Shown: piece by piece, positions 44,079 through 52,412 of the stretch
Numbering within the stretch: the first letter of the stretch is position 1
Layout: each line of letters starts with the position of its first letter
Source of the DNA: Actinophytocola oryzae
GTDB lineage: Bacteria > Actinomycetota > Actinomycetes > Mycobacteriales > Pseudonocardiaceae
Length of the DNA: 64,000 bases
Assembly: GCF_004364325.1 (NCBI RefSeq)
Contig: NZ_SOCP01000002.1
Location: forward strand, 248,001-312,000
Direction: 5' to 3'
The notes under the pieces: model-generated
Database searches by the model: none
What the model was told of the DNA's origin: nothing
The model's input: the letters and a program-made list of their open reading frames with translations, nothing else
Translations under genes and position numbers: made by a program

Positions 44079-44345
44079 AGGTGCGTCCCTCCTGGTCGTC
44101 GGACGGAGACGGCACGCGCGTCCCGTTCGCATGACCCAGGGTGTGCTCGGACACGGCGTGTGTCTGCGCAGGAGGCCCCCATCCTCACTACCGGCTAGCA
44201 GGAACCGCCGGTACCGGACAACCGCCACGTCGTGCGCCGCTTCAGCGCCGTCACGGCCGGCCGGACGTCCCACGAAGGTGTCGCGGAGTTGTGGCCGGGT
44301 CGGGGGACCGGTGAGATCCGGGAGGACCGGAAGGGAGTGGTGGGC

Positions 44346-45155
44346 ATGGTGCGCCGGTGGCTGTGGGTGGTCGTGCTGGTCGTGTGCGGGCTGTTGTTCG
44401 GCGCGGTGTGGTGGGTGCTGAGGGAGACCGGGAACCCGAACCTGGTGCCCGCGCTGATCCTGCTCGGTTCCGCCGTCATCCCGCTGACGTTCGTCACGTT
44501 CGTCGCCGGGCAGCGGGTCGGGTTCGGGGTCGGTGCGGGCACGGTCGGGACGGTCGTGCTGGTGGGCGGCGTGGTCGGCGTCGTGCTGGCGGGCCTGGTG
44601 GAGTACGACACGGTCAGGGGCCTTGGCGCGCTGCCGATGGTCGGGGTCGGGTTGATCGAGGAGGCCGCCAAGCTGACCGCACCGGTGGCGGTGCTGCTGG
44701 TGCTGGTGGTGCTGCGTCGCCGCCGCGCACCGGCCGACGGGCTGCTGCTCGGGGTCGCGGCGGGTGCGGGGTTCGCGGTGCTGGAGACCATGGGCTACGC
44801 GCTGGTCGTGCTGGTCGAGTCCAGTGGCTCGCTGGACGCGTTGGACGACGTGTTGCTGATGCGGGGTGCGATGAGCCCGGCCGCGCACATGGCCTGGACC
44901 GGCATCACCGCCGCCGCGTTGTGGGCGGCGGCAGGCCGGGGGTGGAAGGGATGGTCATGGCTGTGGTTCGTCGGTGGGTTCGCCGTCGCCGTCGCCCTGC
45001 ATGCCACGTGGGACAGCGCGAACAGCACCTGGGTCTATGTCGTCCTCGGCGCTGTCAGCCTGGGCATCCTGCTCACCGCCACCATTCTCTTCCACCCCAG
45101 GACCGGGCGCGCCAGGCGGCCGGTCCAGCCCACGTTCGCCGTCGGTCCGGCCTGA
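44346..45155 (+). CDS. PrsW-family intramembrane metalloprotease-like protein
   Basis: 269 aa, ATG 44346 after GGAAGGGAG. About eight TM helices. The PrsW motifs are present: GLIEEAAKL (double Glu), GAGFAVLETMGY (Glu), HMAWTG (His) and HATWD (His). In Bacillus PrsW cleaves an anti-sigma factor; here the substrate is unknown and no sigma/anti-sigma pair is nearby. It diverges from the receptor kinase across a 267-bp intergenic region. Confidence 0.88.
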   Translation: MVRRWLWVVVLVVCGLLFGAVWWVLRETGNPNLVPALILLGSAVIPLTFVTFVAGQRVGFGVGAGTVGTVVLVGGVVGVVLAGLVEYDTVRGLGALPMVGVGLIEEAAKLTAPVAVLLVLVVLRRRRAPADGLLLGVAAGAGFAVLETMGYALVVLVESSGSLDALDDVLLMRGAMSPAAHMAWTGITAAALWAAAGRGWKGWSWLWFVGGFAVAVALHATWDSANSTWVYVVLGAVSLGILLTATILFHPRTGRARRPVQPTFAVGPA

Positions 45156-45207
45156 CCACCGGTCACCCGCCACACCTCACCTTCGCGGACAGGCCGGACG
45201 GACTCGT

Positions 45208-45603
45208 TCAGGGGGCGGTGACCTTCGCCCGTCGCTTGCGGGTCGTGGTCGTGGCCTCGGCCTGTGCGGTCTCGAACGCCTCGATCAGGCTGGCCGGGAT
45301 ACGGCCGCGGTTGGACACCTCGTGGCCGTTGCGGCGAGCCCACTCCCGGATAGCCTGTGCCTGCTCGTGGCTGGCGGTGGTCGCGCCGACGGGCTTCACC
45401 CCCGCACCGGTCCTGAGCCGCCCGCCGGTGCGCCGGGCGTGGGTGACGAAGTCCTGGACGCTTTCACGGAGGTTGCTCGCGTTGGCCTCGGACAGGTCGA
45501 TCTCGTAGGTGACCCCGTCCAGGCCGAAGGTCACCGTGCTGATGTCCGTTGTCTGGCTGCCGTCGAGGTCGTCGACCAACTGCACGATCGTCTGCTGAGC
45601 CAC
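45208..45603 (-). CDS. lsr2: Lsr2-type nucleoid-associated protein
   Basis: 131 aa from GTG 45603 (GGAAGA site); a longer frame upstream is rejected. N-terminal dimerisation domain (VQLVDDLDGSQTTDISTVTFGLDGVTYEIDLS, split by ordinary Lsr2 spacing) and C-terminal DNA-binding domain (AQAIREWARRNGHEVSNRGRIPASLIEAFE) containing the AT-hook-like RGRI. Lsr2 binds AT-rich DNA and silences horizontally acquired genes, including biosynthetic clusters, in actinomycetes. Confidence 0.95.
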   Translation of the reverse strand: MAQQTIVQLVDDLDGSQTTDISTVTFGLDGVTYEIDLSEANASNLRESVQDFVTHARRTGGRLRTGAGVKPVGATTASHEQAQAIREWARRNGHEVSNRGRIPASLIEAFETAQAEATTTTRKRRAKVTAP

Positions 45604-45769
45604 GGGCGGGATCTTCCCTTCATCGGAACTGGGGTCTGGTCGGGTGGGTCCATTCCGGATCCGGACCGAGGCGAGCGTATCGCATGCATGAGCGAAAGCT
45701 CCATGCGTGTCCGCTCGGACTTCACCACGCGCCGCCCGGTGCGACCAGTGGTCCGCGGTCGATGTCCAC

Positions 45770-46790
45770 AAAGGACGATCGAATCGGGGGAATCGCGCTC
45801 GACGAGGACTGGGCGGCCACCGTCGTCGGCCTTCTGTCGCCGCCGACGCCCGAGAGCCACCGAGCCGGCCGTCACCGTCGAGCCGGTGTCCCGGCGCGGC
45901 CGGGTGGATCGCGGGCGGGGTCCTCGTCGTCCTCGCGCTCGGCGCCATCAGCCGCTACCGCGAGCACGACGTTCCACTGTGGATCGAGGGCGCGAGCCTC
46001 GAGGACTTCGCCGCGGGTGTCGAGAACCCCCGTCTACGCGATCGTCCTCGACCTGCTCGGCAACATCGTGCTCAGCTCCACCGGCCTGCGGGAGCGACTG
46101 TCGGGTGGCTTCCGCACGGAGTTCTTCATCAGGACCGGGCTCGTCCTGCTCGGTGCGTCGATCAACCTCTCGGTCCTGGTCAACGCCGCAGGCCCGGCGA
46201 TCGCGCAGGCGTTGTTGCCGATCACCCCATTGTTCGCGTTCACCTGGTGGCTCGCGGGCCGGCTCGGGCTCGACCAGAAGATCCGCGCGCGTGTCGATCC
46301 GTGGTGTGAGTGCCGCCATCGCGCCGCGCGTGCGCTCGCGGGCGAGGACACGCTGCAGATCGCCGCGATCGTGAAGACCCCCCAGAACGCGCTCATCGGT
46401 TTCGTCGCAGTGGGGTTGGTCGGCCGCCTACTTCACCTGCCGGGTGGAGCGGCGCACCGCGACCGAAGACGATCGAGCTGTGGCACCGGTTCCCGACGCT
46501 CGTGCTCGGCTTCATCGCGGCGACGGTCCTCGTCGACTCGGTCGGCGCGGCCGACGCCAGGGACACCATCGCGGTGGCGAACGACCTGCGGACCTGGTCC
46601 CTGATCGTCGCGTTCGTGAGCATCGGCCTGGAGTTCCGGCCGTCGTCGCCGCGTGAGGCGGGCTGGCGGCCCATCGGCGTGTTCGCGGCGGCGACGGTGT
46701 TCGACCTGGCCCTGGCGCTGGGCACCGCGAGCGTGTTGTTCGCGAACGTGGCGGTGTGGAGCGGCAACGGACTCGGGTCACGGACAGGGC
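45770..46790 (+). pseudogene. Frameshifted YeiH-type (UPF0324) putative sulfate exporter
   Basis: Pieces of one transporter appear in three frames in order: GIALDEDWAATVVGLL (about 45785), GWIAGGVLVVLALGAISRY and IEGASLEDFAAGVENP (about 45900-46030, next frame), VYAIVLDLLGNIVLSSTG through KTPQNALIGFVAVGLV (about 46030-46420, first frame again), then TIELWHRFPTLVLGF through VAFVSIGLEFRP (about 46470-46650, third frame). The residues TPQNALIG, RTGLVLLGASIN and the WTLIVAF-like helix are YeiH-like. At least three frameshifts make it a pseudogene. Its 3-prime end runs into the convergent TetR gene. Confidence 0.75.
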
Positions 46791-47356
46791 GTGATGAGCG
46801 CCTGGAGCAGCGGGCCGAACGCGGCGACGATCTCGTCGGCGGTGAGCGCGGTGACACCGGGGAGTTTCACCGCGCGGCGGACGGCGCCGAGGCCGGTCAG
46901 GTGTGCGCAGATCATCGCGGTGCGCAGGGGTACGTCCTGGCCGGCGAGCCGTGCGGCGAGCGGCTCGGCGAAGTGCTGCTGGAACGTCTCGGCGAAGTGG
47001 GTGCCGTTGGGGCGGCACGCGGCCATGACCGCGCGGAGGAACGGGTCGGACTCGGCGTGGTCGTGGAGGTCGAGGAGGGTGCGGACGAGGTGCTCGCCGA
47101 GGTGCTCGGTGTCGCGGTCCAGCAGCGCGGTCGCCTCCGTCTCGAAGGAGACGGCCTCGGCGAACAGGTTTTCCTTGCTGCCGAAGTACTTCACGATCAG
47201 CGCGGCACTGACGCCGCTGTCCTGGGCGATCTCGCGCAGCCCGACCTCGGCGAACTCGCCGTGCGTGAACCGCCTCCGCGCGGCCTTCAGGATCGCCTGC
47301 CGGGTGCCGCCCGTCGCGACGGGCGGTGCGTGTCGTGGCGAGGCGTCCGTGACCAT
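46778..47356 (-). CDS. TetR-family repressor, probable regulator of the adjacent MFS pump
   Basis: 192 aa, ATG start. HTH in residues about 18-65 (RQAILKAARRRFTHGEFAEVGLREIAQDSGVSAALIVKYFGSKENLF). The C-terminal domain is variable, as expected for drug-binding. It starts 9 bp after the stop of the upstream MFS gene on the same strand, so both share a promoter. Two similar palindromes over that promoter (48813-48852) are its likely targets. Confidence 0.92.
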   Translation of the reverse strand: MVTDASPRHAPPVATGGTRQAILKAARRRFTHGEFAEVGLREIAQDSGVSAALIVKYFGSKENLFAEAVSFETEATALLDRDTEHLGEHLVRTLLDLHDHAESDPFLRAVMAACRPNGTHFAETFQQHFAEPLAARLAGQDVPLRTAMICAHLTGLGAVRRAVKLPGVTALTADEIVAAFGPLLQALITPCP

Positions 47357-47365
47357 GGCGGGAGC

Positions 47366-48829
47366 CTACTGAACGACCAGGTCAGCGCCCGCGACGACGC
47401 GGTCGCTCGCGCGCACGGTGACGCGTGCGCCGCGCCGGAGCACCGTGGTGACCACCAGTGCGAGTCCCGCCGCGCCGAGGCTCGCCGCGGCCGCCATCCA
47501 GAACGTCACCTGGAACCCGGTGGCCGAGGGCACGACGGCGCCGTCGACCCGGGTGGTGTACGCGGCGAGGAGCGTGCCGCCGATCGCCGCGCACGTGCTG
47601 GTGCCGACCGTGCGCAGGAGCGAGTTCAGGCTGTTCGCCGACGCCGTCTCGGTCTCGGGCACCCAGGCCATGATCAGCGTCGGCATCGCGGAGAAGCACA
47701 GCGCGGTCCCGACGGACAGCACCATCAGCACGACCATCAGCAGCGGGATGTTCCCCGGCAGGAGCGCCAGCGCCACGTTGCCGCCGAGCATCACGAGCGC
47801 GCCGACCAGCAGCGTCACGTGTGCGCCCCGCCGCGCCGACAGCTTGGCCGAGAGGGGCGAGAAGAACAGCATCCCGAGCCCCATCGGCACCATGCACAGC
47901 CCGGCGACCATCACGGACACGCCGAAGCCGTAGCCGGTCGCAGTCGCCGCCTGGAGCAGCAGGGGCGTCATCATGAAGCTCGCGAACATGCCGACGCCGA
48001 CCAGGATCGTCGCCGTGTTCGTCAGGAGCACCACCGGGCGTGTGGAGGTGCGCAGGTCCACCAGCGGCTGCCGCACCCGCGACTGGTAGACCGCCCACAG
48101 GGCCAGTACCGCCGCCGACCCGCCGAACAGTCCGAGGGTGGCGGCGCTGCCCCAGCCCCACGTGCCGCCCTGCGAGACGGCCAGCAGCAGGCTCACCAGT
48201 CCGGCGCCGAGCCCCAGCGCGCCGAGGACGTCGAACCGGCCGCCGGAGCGCACCGGCGACTCCGGCACGAAGACCAGCACGAGCGTGAACACCAGCAGCG
48301 ACGCGGCGGTCGCCGCCCAGAACACCGCGTGCCAGTTCATGAGCTGGGCGATCACCCCGGCCAGCGGCATCCCGATGGCGCCACCGACACCGAGCGTCGA
48401 GCTCATCGTCGCGGTGCCGGCCATGACCCGGTCCTCGGGCAGCTCGTCCTTGAGGATGCTGATCCCCAGCGGCAGCACGCCGAACGCGGCGCCCTGCAGC
48501 ATCCTGGCGCAGAAGAGCGTCGCGAACGACCAGCTGAGCGCACCCAGCAACGAGCCGACCGACATGATCGCCAGCGCGATGGCCAGCATCCGCCGCTTGC
48601 CGAACATGTCGCCGAGGCGTCCGCACACCGGCGCGCACACGGCCCCGGACAGCATGGTCACCGTGAGCAGCCAGGACGCCGCGCCCTGCGAGAGGTGCAA
48701 GGTGTGCGAGACGTCCGGCAGCAGCGGTGCCACCAGGGTGTGCATCAGGGACACGGTGACACCGCACCCACAGAGCACGATCATGAGCCGACTGGAATGA
48801 GCCGTCCTGGACGGTGAACCATTGTTCAC
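47366..48829 (-). CDS. MFS drug exporter, 14-TM DHA2 type
   Basis: 487 aa from GTG 48829. About 14 hydrophobic helices; GRLGDMFGKRRML is the MFS loop 2-3 motif and MAGTATMSSTLGVGGAIGMPLAG resembles the drug:H+ antiporter motif C region. The start is uncertain: GTG 48829 gives the fuller N-terminus but lies inside an operator-like palindrome and has little spacing to a purine run; ATG 48784 is an alternative. Likely effluxes hydrophobic compounds, controlled by the co-transcribed TetR. Confidence 0.88.
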   Translation of the reverse strand: MNNGSPSRTAHSSRLMIVLCGCGVTVSLMHTLVAPLLPDVSHTLHLSQGAASWLLTVTMLSGAVCAPVCGRLGDMFGKRRMLAIALAIMSVGSLLGALSWSFATLFCARMLQGAAFGVLPLGISILKDELPEDRVMAGTATMSSTLGVGGAIGMPLAGVIAQLMNWHAVFWAATAASLLVFTLVLVFVPESPVRSGGRFDVLGALGLGAGLVSLLLAVSQGGTWGWGSAATLGLFGGSAAVLALWAVYQSRVRQPLVDLRTSTRPVVLLTNTATILVGVGMFASFMMTPLLLQAATATGYGFGVSVMVAGLCMVPMGLGMLFFSPLSAKLSARRGAHVTLLVGALVMLGGNVALALLPGNIPLLMVVLMVLSVGTALCFSAMPTLIMAWVPETETASANSLNSLLRTVGTSTCAAIGGTLLAAYTTRVDGAVVPSATGFQVTFWMAAAASLGAAGLALVVTTVLRRGARVTVRASDRVVAGADLVVQ

Positions 48830-48852
48830 CCCTGGAGTAAACCGTCGTTTAC
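48813..48852 (-). promoter_or_regulatory. Two tandem TetR-type operators before the MFS-TetR operon
   Basis: GGTGAAC-CATT-GTTCACC (48813-48830) and GTAAAC-CGTC-GTTTAC (48837-48852) are perfect-arm palindromes with centres 23 bp apart (about two helical turns). They share the form GTrAAC-N4-GTTyAC, so one repressor should bind both. They cover the start of the operon. Confidence 0.75.
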
Positions 48853-49389
48853 CCGACTGAGTCAATCGACTGTGACGGGTGTCCGTCCCGGTCGTGCCCA
48901 GGTGCGGGGAGCCCGTCGTCCAGGGCGACCATGCCGCCGTGGAACTGTGGATCATGCGCGAGGGCCGGTTCGATCCGCCGCCGGCGCGCCGCATCGTCGA
49001 CGAGAAACGCGCCGGACCCGTGGCACGTCAAGGACTGAGCAGGACCTAGCATGGCCTGTTGCCCACCTTCGGCGCAGGCGACGCCGAGACGGTCGAGCGG
49101 CGCTGCGCACCGGGCGTCGGCCTCCAGGCGGCCAACACCCGACGCCACAACGCATTCACCAACCACACCTGCTCAACCACCCGAACAGCGCCGTAGGCCT
49201 GCGCAGCACCCTGCTGATCGTGCCGGGCGACGCGGTGTCGTCCTTCGTGGAACGACACGAGCTGATCCTGGCCGCGTTGCCGGACGTGCTGGTAGGGCGT
49301 GCGCGCGGCAGCCCTACCGTTCCTGGCGGCTCCTCCGCCACCGACGCACTCGGCGCGAGCATGGGCTTCGTGCCGCGTGACTCCCCGGG
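48853..49389. other. Non-coding or decayed region
   Basis: 537 bp with only short discontinuous frames and many stops in each. A fragment around 49200-49290 (LLIVPGDAVSSFVERHELILAALPD) looks protein-like but has no recognisable start or family. It continues into the degraded vWF-D remnant and may be the rest of that gene. Confidence 0.45.
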
Positions 49390-49640
49390 GTGGTGCGATC
49401 GGCCAGAACGGCCTGGACGTCGCCGTCCGCCCGGCCGAGAAACGCCGCGGCCAGCTGTCGGGTCTGCTCGGCCCGTGCGAAGGCAGGCGGGCAACCCGGC
49501 GACGGTCGACCGCGACGGCAGGCGCTACCCGTCGGTGACCACCGCGCAGCTCTACGGAAGCTGGGGGAGAGCCGGCGGGTGCCCGAGGAACCCCCGACGG
49601 CACGGAGCCAGTGGCGGGCGATGCGCAACCATCGGTTGGC
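49390..49640 (+). pseudogene. Remnant of a vWF type D domain protein, frameshifted
   Basis: Three consecutive frames give the end of a vWF-D domain as found in actinobacterial secreted proteins: GQNGLDVAVRPAEKRRGQ and LSGLLGPCEG (49393-49488), then NPATVDRDGRRYPSVTTAQ LYGSWG (about 49493-49569), then ESRRVPEEPPTARS (about 49572-49615). Intact homologues read GLLGxxxGxPxxDxxxRDG...TTAQLYGSWGxSWRVP. Two frameshifts and loss of the N-terminus mark it as a pseudogene. Confidence 0.6.
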
Positions 49641-49647
49641 CCAGGGC

Positions 49648-50595
49648 TCAGGCGCGGGCGTAGCGTTCCGCGAGGACCTGTAGCAGTGGCCGTAGCTCGG
49701 CAGGTGACTCGACGGTGAAGTCCATGTCCAGCATGCCGATGTAGGCCGCGACCGTGTCCAGCGAGTCGGCGCCGGTGATCAGGACCGAGGTGGTGTCGTC
49801 GACCGCCTCGACCACGCCGACCGTCGGGTTGATCCGGTCGATCACGGCCTGGGCGGGGGCGTCGACGCGCAGGCGCGCGTGCACCTGCCAGCCGCTGGAC
49901 GCGACGCGGCGCATGGTGAAGGTCGTGTAGTCGTCGTCGGGCAGGGGAGTGGGCGCGAACCGGCGGTGGGTGCGCATGCGTGGCGTGATCCAGTCGGCGC
50001 GGTAGACGTCCCACTCGCCGCCGGACGGGTCGCGGGCCACGAGGAACCAGCGCCGCTGCCAGGCGAGCAGGCGGTAGGGCTCGACGAGCCGCGAGGTGTC
50101 CTGGTAGTCGAAGCGGAACCACTCGACGTCGTGGATCGCCGTGGCGATGGTGCGCAGCACGGCGGGGTCGACCTCGGGGTCCGGGGCGTCGGTGCCGATG
50201 TTCTCCGGTGCGTGGTCGACGACCGACGCCAGCGCCTCCACCGTCGGCCGCAGGCGCGGCGGCAGGACCTGTTCGAGCTTGGCCAGTGCGCGGGCGCTGG
50301 AGGTCTCGAGCCCGGCGATCCCCTTGCCCGCACGCAGTCCGATCGCCACGGCCACCGCCTCCTCGTCGTCCAGGAGCAGCGGCGGGAGCTTGCCGCCCGC
50401 CCCGAGCCGGTATCCGCCCGTCGCGCCACGGGTGGCCTCGACGGGGTAGTCGAGGGCGCGGAGGCGCTCCACGTCGTTGCGGATGGTGCGGGTCGTGACG
50501 CCGAGCCGTTCGGCCAGTTCGGCACCGCTCCACGACGGCCGCGACTGGAACAGCCCGAGAAGCGCGAGGAGCCGCGCGGATGTGTCCGCGGTCAC
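49648..50595 (-). CDS. YafY-type HTH/WYL transcriptional regulator
   Basis: 315 aa from GTG 50595, which has a GAGGAGGG site; longer upstream frames are rejected. N-terminal HTH_11 domain (ARLLALLGLFQSRPSWSGAELAERLGVTTRTIRNDVERLRALDYPV), a WYL domain (about 140-210; FRFDYQD, VEPYRLLAWQRRWFLVARD) and the WCX C-terminal part. WYL regulators respond to small ligands or nucleic acids. It is transcribed divergently from an epoxide hydrolase across a 60-bp gap holding a perfect inverted repeat, its likely operator. Confidence 0.92.
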   Translation of the reverse strand: MTADTSARLLALLGLFQSRPSWSGAELAERLGVTTRTIRNDVERLRALDYPVEATRGATGGYRLGAGGKLPPLLLDDEEAVAVAIGLRAGKGIAGLETSSARALAKLEQVLPPRLRPTVEALASVVDHAPENIGTDAPDPEVDPAVLRTIATAIHDVEWFRFDYQDTSRLVEPYRLLAWQRRWFLVARDPSGGEWDVYRADWITPRMRTHRRFAPTPLPDDDYTTFTMRRVASSGWQVHARLRVDAPAQAVIDRINPTVGVVEAVDDTTSVLITGADSLDTVAAYIGMLDMDFTVESPAELRPLLQVLAERYARA

Positions 50596-50613
50596 TGCGA
50601 CTGCCCTCCTCAA

Positions 50614-50634
50614 ATAGGAACGAATCCTTCCTAT
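50614..50634. promoter_or_regulatory. Operator-like inverted repeat in WYL/epoxide hydrolase promoter
   Basis: ATAGGAA-N7-TTCCTAT, 7-bp perfect arms, centred in the 60-bp divergent gap. Position suggests binding by the WYL regulator to control itself and the hydrolase. Confidence 0.7.
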
Positions 50635-50655
50635 AACCACCCTAGCGTCAGTGGC

Positions 50656-51795
50656 ATGACGAACACGGACATCCGCCCCTTCCGCATCGAGGTCACCCAG
50701 GCCGAGCTGGACGACCTGACCGACCGCCTCGGCCGCACCCGGCTGCCGCGGCAGGCACCGGGCGACACCTGGGAGCACGGCACCCCGAACCACTACCTGC
50801 GCGAGGCCGTCGCGGCGTGGCACGCGTTCGACTGGCGCGCCGCCGAGGGGCGTCTCAACGCCCACCCGCACTTCACCACCGAGATCGACAACCAGCCGAT
50901 CCACTTCATCCACGTCGAGTCGCCGCACGCGGGCGCGACGCCACTGCTGCTGGCGCACACCTACCCCGGCTCGTCGGTCGACTACCTCGACATGATCGAC
51001 CGGCTCACCGACCCGGTCGCCCACGGCGGACGCGCCGAGGACGCGTTCCACGTCGTGGTGCCGGACGCGCCCGGCTTCGGCTTCTCCAACCCGGTCACCG
51101 AACCGGGCTGGACCACCGCCAGGGTCGCCCGCGCCTACGACGCCCTCATGCGCAGGCTCGGCTACGAGCGCTACGGCGTGCACGGCTCGGACCACGGCGC
51201 GCTGGTCGCCCGCGAACTCGGCGTACTGAACCCGGACGGTTTCCTGGGACTGCACGTGTTGCAGCTGTTCTCCTTCCCCTCCGGCGACCCCGCCGAGTTC
51301 GAACGACTCGAACCGAGGGACTACGCCGGGCTGGAGCACATGCGGTGGTTCCAGAAGGTCGGCGGCTACAACACCATGAACGCCAGCAGGCCGCAGACGG
51401 TCGCCGCCGGTCTGAGCGACTCACCCGTCGGGCTGCTCGCCTACAGCGAGCTGTTCAACTCCTTCGGCAACGGCACGTCACTGGTGCCACTGGAGTCGAT
51501 CCTGACCGAGGTGTCCGTCGCCTGGTTCGCGAACGCGGCCGCGGGCATGGCCCGGTCCTACTTCGACAACGCGAACGCCGCCACCGACGAACCGGCACCG
51601 GTCAACGCCGCCCCGACCGGCGTGGCCGTGTTCGCCGACGACTTCCAGACCATCAGGGTGTTCGCCGAACGGGACAACGCCAACATCGTGCACTGGAGCC
51701 GTTTCGAGAAGGGCGGCCACTTCGCCGCACTCGAGGTGCCCGAGATCGTGGTGGACGACATCCGGACGTTCTTCTCGGCACTGAAATCCAGTTGA
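50656..51795 (+). CDS. Epoxide hydrolase family protein (alpha/beta hydrolase)
   Basis: 379 aa. The N-terminal EHN domain (FRIEVTQAELDDLTDRLGRTRLP, WEHGTPNHYLREAVAAWHAFDWRAAE) and HTYPGSSVDYLDMIDRL (HGxP-type oxyanion motif as HTYP) are typical of juvenile-hormone/microsomal-type epoxide hydrolases. The nucleophile is Asp in YGVHGSDHGALVA; the catalytic His is in KGGHFAALEVP. ATG 50656 has a weak ribosome-binding site. Probably hydrolyses an epoxide to a diol in the cytoplasm; regulated with its divergent WYL neighbour. Confidence 0.9.
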   Translation: MTNTDIRPFRIEVTQAELDDLTDRLGRTRLPRQAPGDTWEHGTPNHYLREAVAAWHAFDWRAAEGRLNAHPHFTTEIDNQPIHFIHVESPHAGATPLLLAHTYPGSSVDYLDMIDRLTDPVAHGGRAEDAFHVVVPDAPGFGFSNPVTEPGWTTARVARAYDALMRRLGYERYGVHGSDHGALVARELGVLNPDGFLGLHVLQLFSFPSGDPAEFERLEPRDYAGLEHMRWFQKVGGYNTMNASRPQTVAAGLSDSPVGLLAYSELFNSFGNGTSLVPLESILTEVSVAWFANAAAGMARSYFDNANAATDEPAPVNAAPTGVAVFADDFQTIRVFAERDNANIVHWSRFEKGGHFAALEVPEIVVDDIRTFFSALKSS

Positions 51796-51796
51796 C

Positions 51797-51814
51797 GGAG
51801 TGAGGACTCACTCC
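51797..51814 (+). promoter_or_regulatory. TetR operator upstream of the TetR-ABC operon
   Basis: GGAGTGAG-GA-CTCACTCC, 8-bp perfect arms, 14 bp before the TetR GTG start. It resembles GAGTGAG-type operators often seen before actinobacterial TetR exporter genes; autorepression is inferred. Confidence 0.75.
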
Positions 51815-51827
51815 GAAGACTGGGCCG

Positions 51828-52412
51828 GTGACCAGACCCGAGGCGAGCAGGCGCGCGCCTGCCATGAAGCCGGACGAGCGCCGCACGATGATCGTGCGTG
51901 CGGCGTTGCCACTGGTCGTCGAGCACGGTGCCTCGGTGACCACCGCCCAGATCGCGCGGGCCGCCGGGATCGGAGAAGGCACGATCTTCCGCGCCTTCGC
52001 GGACAAGGACGAACTGCTCGACGCCTGCCTGCTCGAAGCCCTGCGGCCGGACAGCGCGCTGGAGCTGATCGCCGGGATCCCGCTCGACCAGCCGCTCGCC
52101 GCCCGCCTGGCGGCAGCGGCGGGCGCGCTGTCCGCGCACCTGAGGCGGATGGGCGCCGTCCACGCCGCCCTGCGTGCCTCCGGGTACAGGCGTCGACTCG
52201 AACGGCCGCGCCGCGAAGCGTCCCTCGCCGCGACGCGAGCGGCGGTGGCCGCGTTGTTCGCGCCCGAGGAGGAGCTGCTCCGCCTGCCCGCGGAGCAGCT
52301 CGGCGCGCTGTTCCTGTCCCTGCTGTTCACGCGAGCCAGGGAGGACGAGGGGAGTACGGAGATCGACGTGCTGGTCGACGTCTTCCTGCACGGGGCGGTG
52401 ACCGACCGGTGA
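51828..52412 (+). CDS. TetR-family repressor of the adjacent ABC exporter
   Basis: 194 aa, GTG 51828. HTH: ERRTMIVRAALPLVVEHGASVTTAQIARAAGIGEGTIFRAFADKDELL, followed by an all-helical C-terminal domain ending with ALFLSLLFTRAREDEGSTEIDVLVDVFLHG, common to regulators of ABC multidrug exporters. Its stop overlaps the ABC gene start (TGATG), so the two are co-translated. A perfect palindrome lies just upstream. Confidence 0.92.
   Translation: MTRPEASRRAPAMKPDERRTMIVRAALPLVVEHGASVTTAQIARAAGIGEGTIFRAFADKDELLDACLLEALRPDSALELIAGIPLDQPLAARLAAAAGALSAHLRRMGAVHAALRASGYRRRLERPRREASLAATRAAVAALFAPEEELLRLPAEQLGALFLSLLFTRAREDEGSTEIDVLVDVFLHGAVTDR

Noticed and set aside
44079..44888. Upstream extension of the receptor-kinase frame to 44888
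   Set aside because: It runs antisense through the PrsW gene and lacks a signal; ATG 44078 has a strong ribosome-binding site and begins a lipoprotein signal peptide.
46310..48817. 835-codon + strand frame opposite TetR and MFS genes
   Set aside because: Only its first 110 codons match a protein (the YeiH pseudogene); the rest is the antisense shadow of the MFS gene, rich in Arg, His and Gln.
49879..50655. N-terminal extension of the epoxide hydrolase
   Set aside because: The frame is open upstream but lies antisense to the WYL regulator; the EHN domain begins right after ATG 50656.
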